A stretch of DNA of 45,863 nt from Pseudomonadota bacterium (lineage in GTDB: Bacteria; Pseudomonadota; Gammaproteobacteria; Steroidobacterales; Steroidobacteraceae): assembly GCA_025356815.1 (NCBI GenBank), contig JANXQL010000182.1, positions 1 to 45,863 on the forward strand, in the 5' to 3' direction. The notes beneath the pieces were generated by a model. The model was not told where the DNA came from. It made no database searches and saw nothing but the letters and a program-made list of their open reading frames with translations. Made by a program: the position numbers and the translations under genes. This document shows, piece by piece, positions 45,449 to 45,863 of the stretch; the stretch's first letter is position 1; every line of letters begins with the position of its first letter.

Positions 45449-45863
45449 TCAGGCGTGATCAGGCCGGCCGCGCGGCGGCACCTCCAGCCAGAAAGTCACC
45501 GGCCCGTCGTTGACCAGGGAGACCTGCATGCGGGCCCCGAACTGCCCGGTGGCGACCCGGCCCACCCGGCCACGGGCATGGGCGACCACGTATTCGTACA
45601 GGCGTTCGCCTTCGGCGGGGGGCGCCGCGGTGCTGAAACCCGGGCGGGTGCCCTTGCGCGTCTCGGCGGCGAGCGTGAACTGCGAAACCAACAGCAGGCC
45701 GCCCCCAGTATCCAGCAGGCTGCGGTTCATGCGTCCGTCGCCATCGTCGAACACCCGGTAGGTGAGCAGCCGCTCCAGCAGCCGGTCGGCCTCGGCCTCG
45801 GTGTCGCCCGCCTGGACGCCCAGCAACACGAGTAGCCCTGGCCCGATCTCGCCAACGGGCTCG
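45449..45863 (-). CDS. dtd: D-aminoacyl-tRNA deacylase, 5' part missing (right edge)
   Basis: The frame runs from the TGA at 45449 to the window edge with no break; only the first few residues are missing. The edge-proximal residues read [21 protein letters not shown], which matches the Dtd N-terminal region after the usual first ~16 residues. The two active-site motifs are present: [15 protein letters not shown] and [11 protein letters not shown], the second with the cross-subunit Gly-cis-Pro. Dtd hydrolyses D-amino acids and mischarged glycine from tRNA. An internal TTG/GTG start near 45829 is unlikely because homology continues upstream. Confidence 0.95.
   Translation of the reverse strand, partial: EPVGEIGPGLLVLLGVQAGDTEAEADRLLERLLTYRVFDDGDGRMNRSLLDTGGGLLLVSQFTLAAETRKGTRPGFSTAAPPAEGERLYEYVVAHARGRVGRVATGQFGARMQVSLVNDGPVTFWLEVPPRGRPDHA

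Overview
The window is about 46 kb of GC-rich gammaproteobacterial chromosome centred on the replication-origin gene cluster. The lineage is probably near Nevskiales, Steroidobacterales or Xanthomonadales. This rests on gene order: rpmH-rnpA-yidD-yidC-mnmE divergent from dnaA-dnaN-recF-gyrB, two-subunit glyQS, glnA-DUF4124-ntrBC, rhodanese-grxC-secB-gpsA and tatABC-dtd. No species is claimed. No rRNA, tRNA, IS element or CRISPR array was recognised. Coding density is very high, and no gene-free stretch exceeds about 270 bases.

Left edge (1-1810): the end of an integrated genomic island. A tyrosine integrase and a truncated NERD-domain gene lie against the 3' end of mnmE. The last 18 bases of mnmE match the type of site used by SGI1-like elements. 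Short repeated motifs upstream of the integrase look like recombinase-binding arms.

Origin region (1811-12399): the leftward operon for ribosomal protein L34, RNase P protein, membrane insertase and tRNA-modification GTPase, and the rightward dnaA, dnaN, recF and gyrB. An AT-rich dnaA-dnaN gap with DnaA-box-like sites is the best oriC candidate. Two near-perfect parS palindromes lie inside recF, and a perfect DnaA box lies between recF and gyrB.

12400-19590: an overlapping MBOAT/SGNH/UspA cassette, probably for O-acylation of an extracytoplasmic glycan, then a PlsC-like acyltransferase and glyQS on the other strand.

19591-29016: an acyl-CoA synthetase, then a nitrogen-control block of glnA, a DUF4124 protein, ntrB and ntrC. 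The glnA leader carries two NtrC-type palindromes, a terminator hairpin and a well-matched sigma-54 promoter, so NtrBC probably controls its neighbour. MscS, a class IB-like dihydroorotate dehydrogenase, trmL and a small membrane protein follow.

28979-38097: a leftward run rhodanese-grxC-secB-gpsA-acyl-CoA synthetase (redox, secretion, phospholipid precursor), then rightward envC and a translationally coupled pair of cyclic-di-GMP genes: a phosphodiesterase-like GGDEF/EAL protein and a membrane diguanylate cyclase. A MAPEG protein converges on them.

38193-45863: an SRPBCC protein coupled to an amidohydrolase-fold protein that has lost its metal-binding histidines, a YvlD-like membrane protein, OPT and POT peptide transporters, tatABC, and dtd cut by the right edge.

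A recurring feature is a strong -10 element (TATAAT or close) with no clear -35. At four genes it lies only 6-7 bases before the start codon, which suggests leaderless mRNAs.
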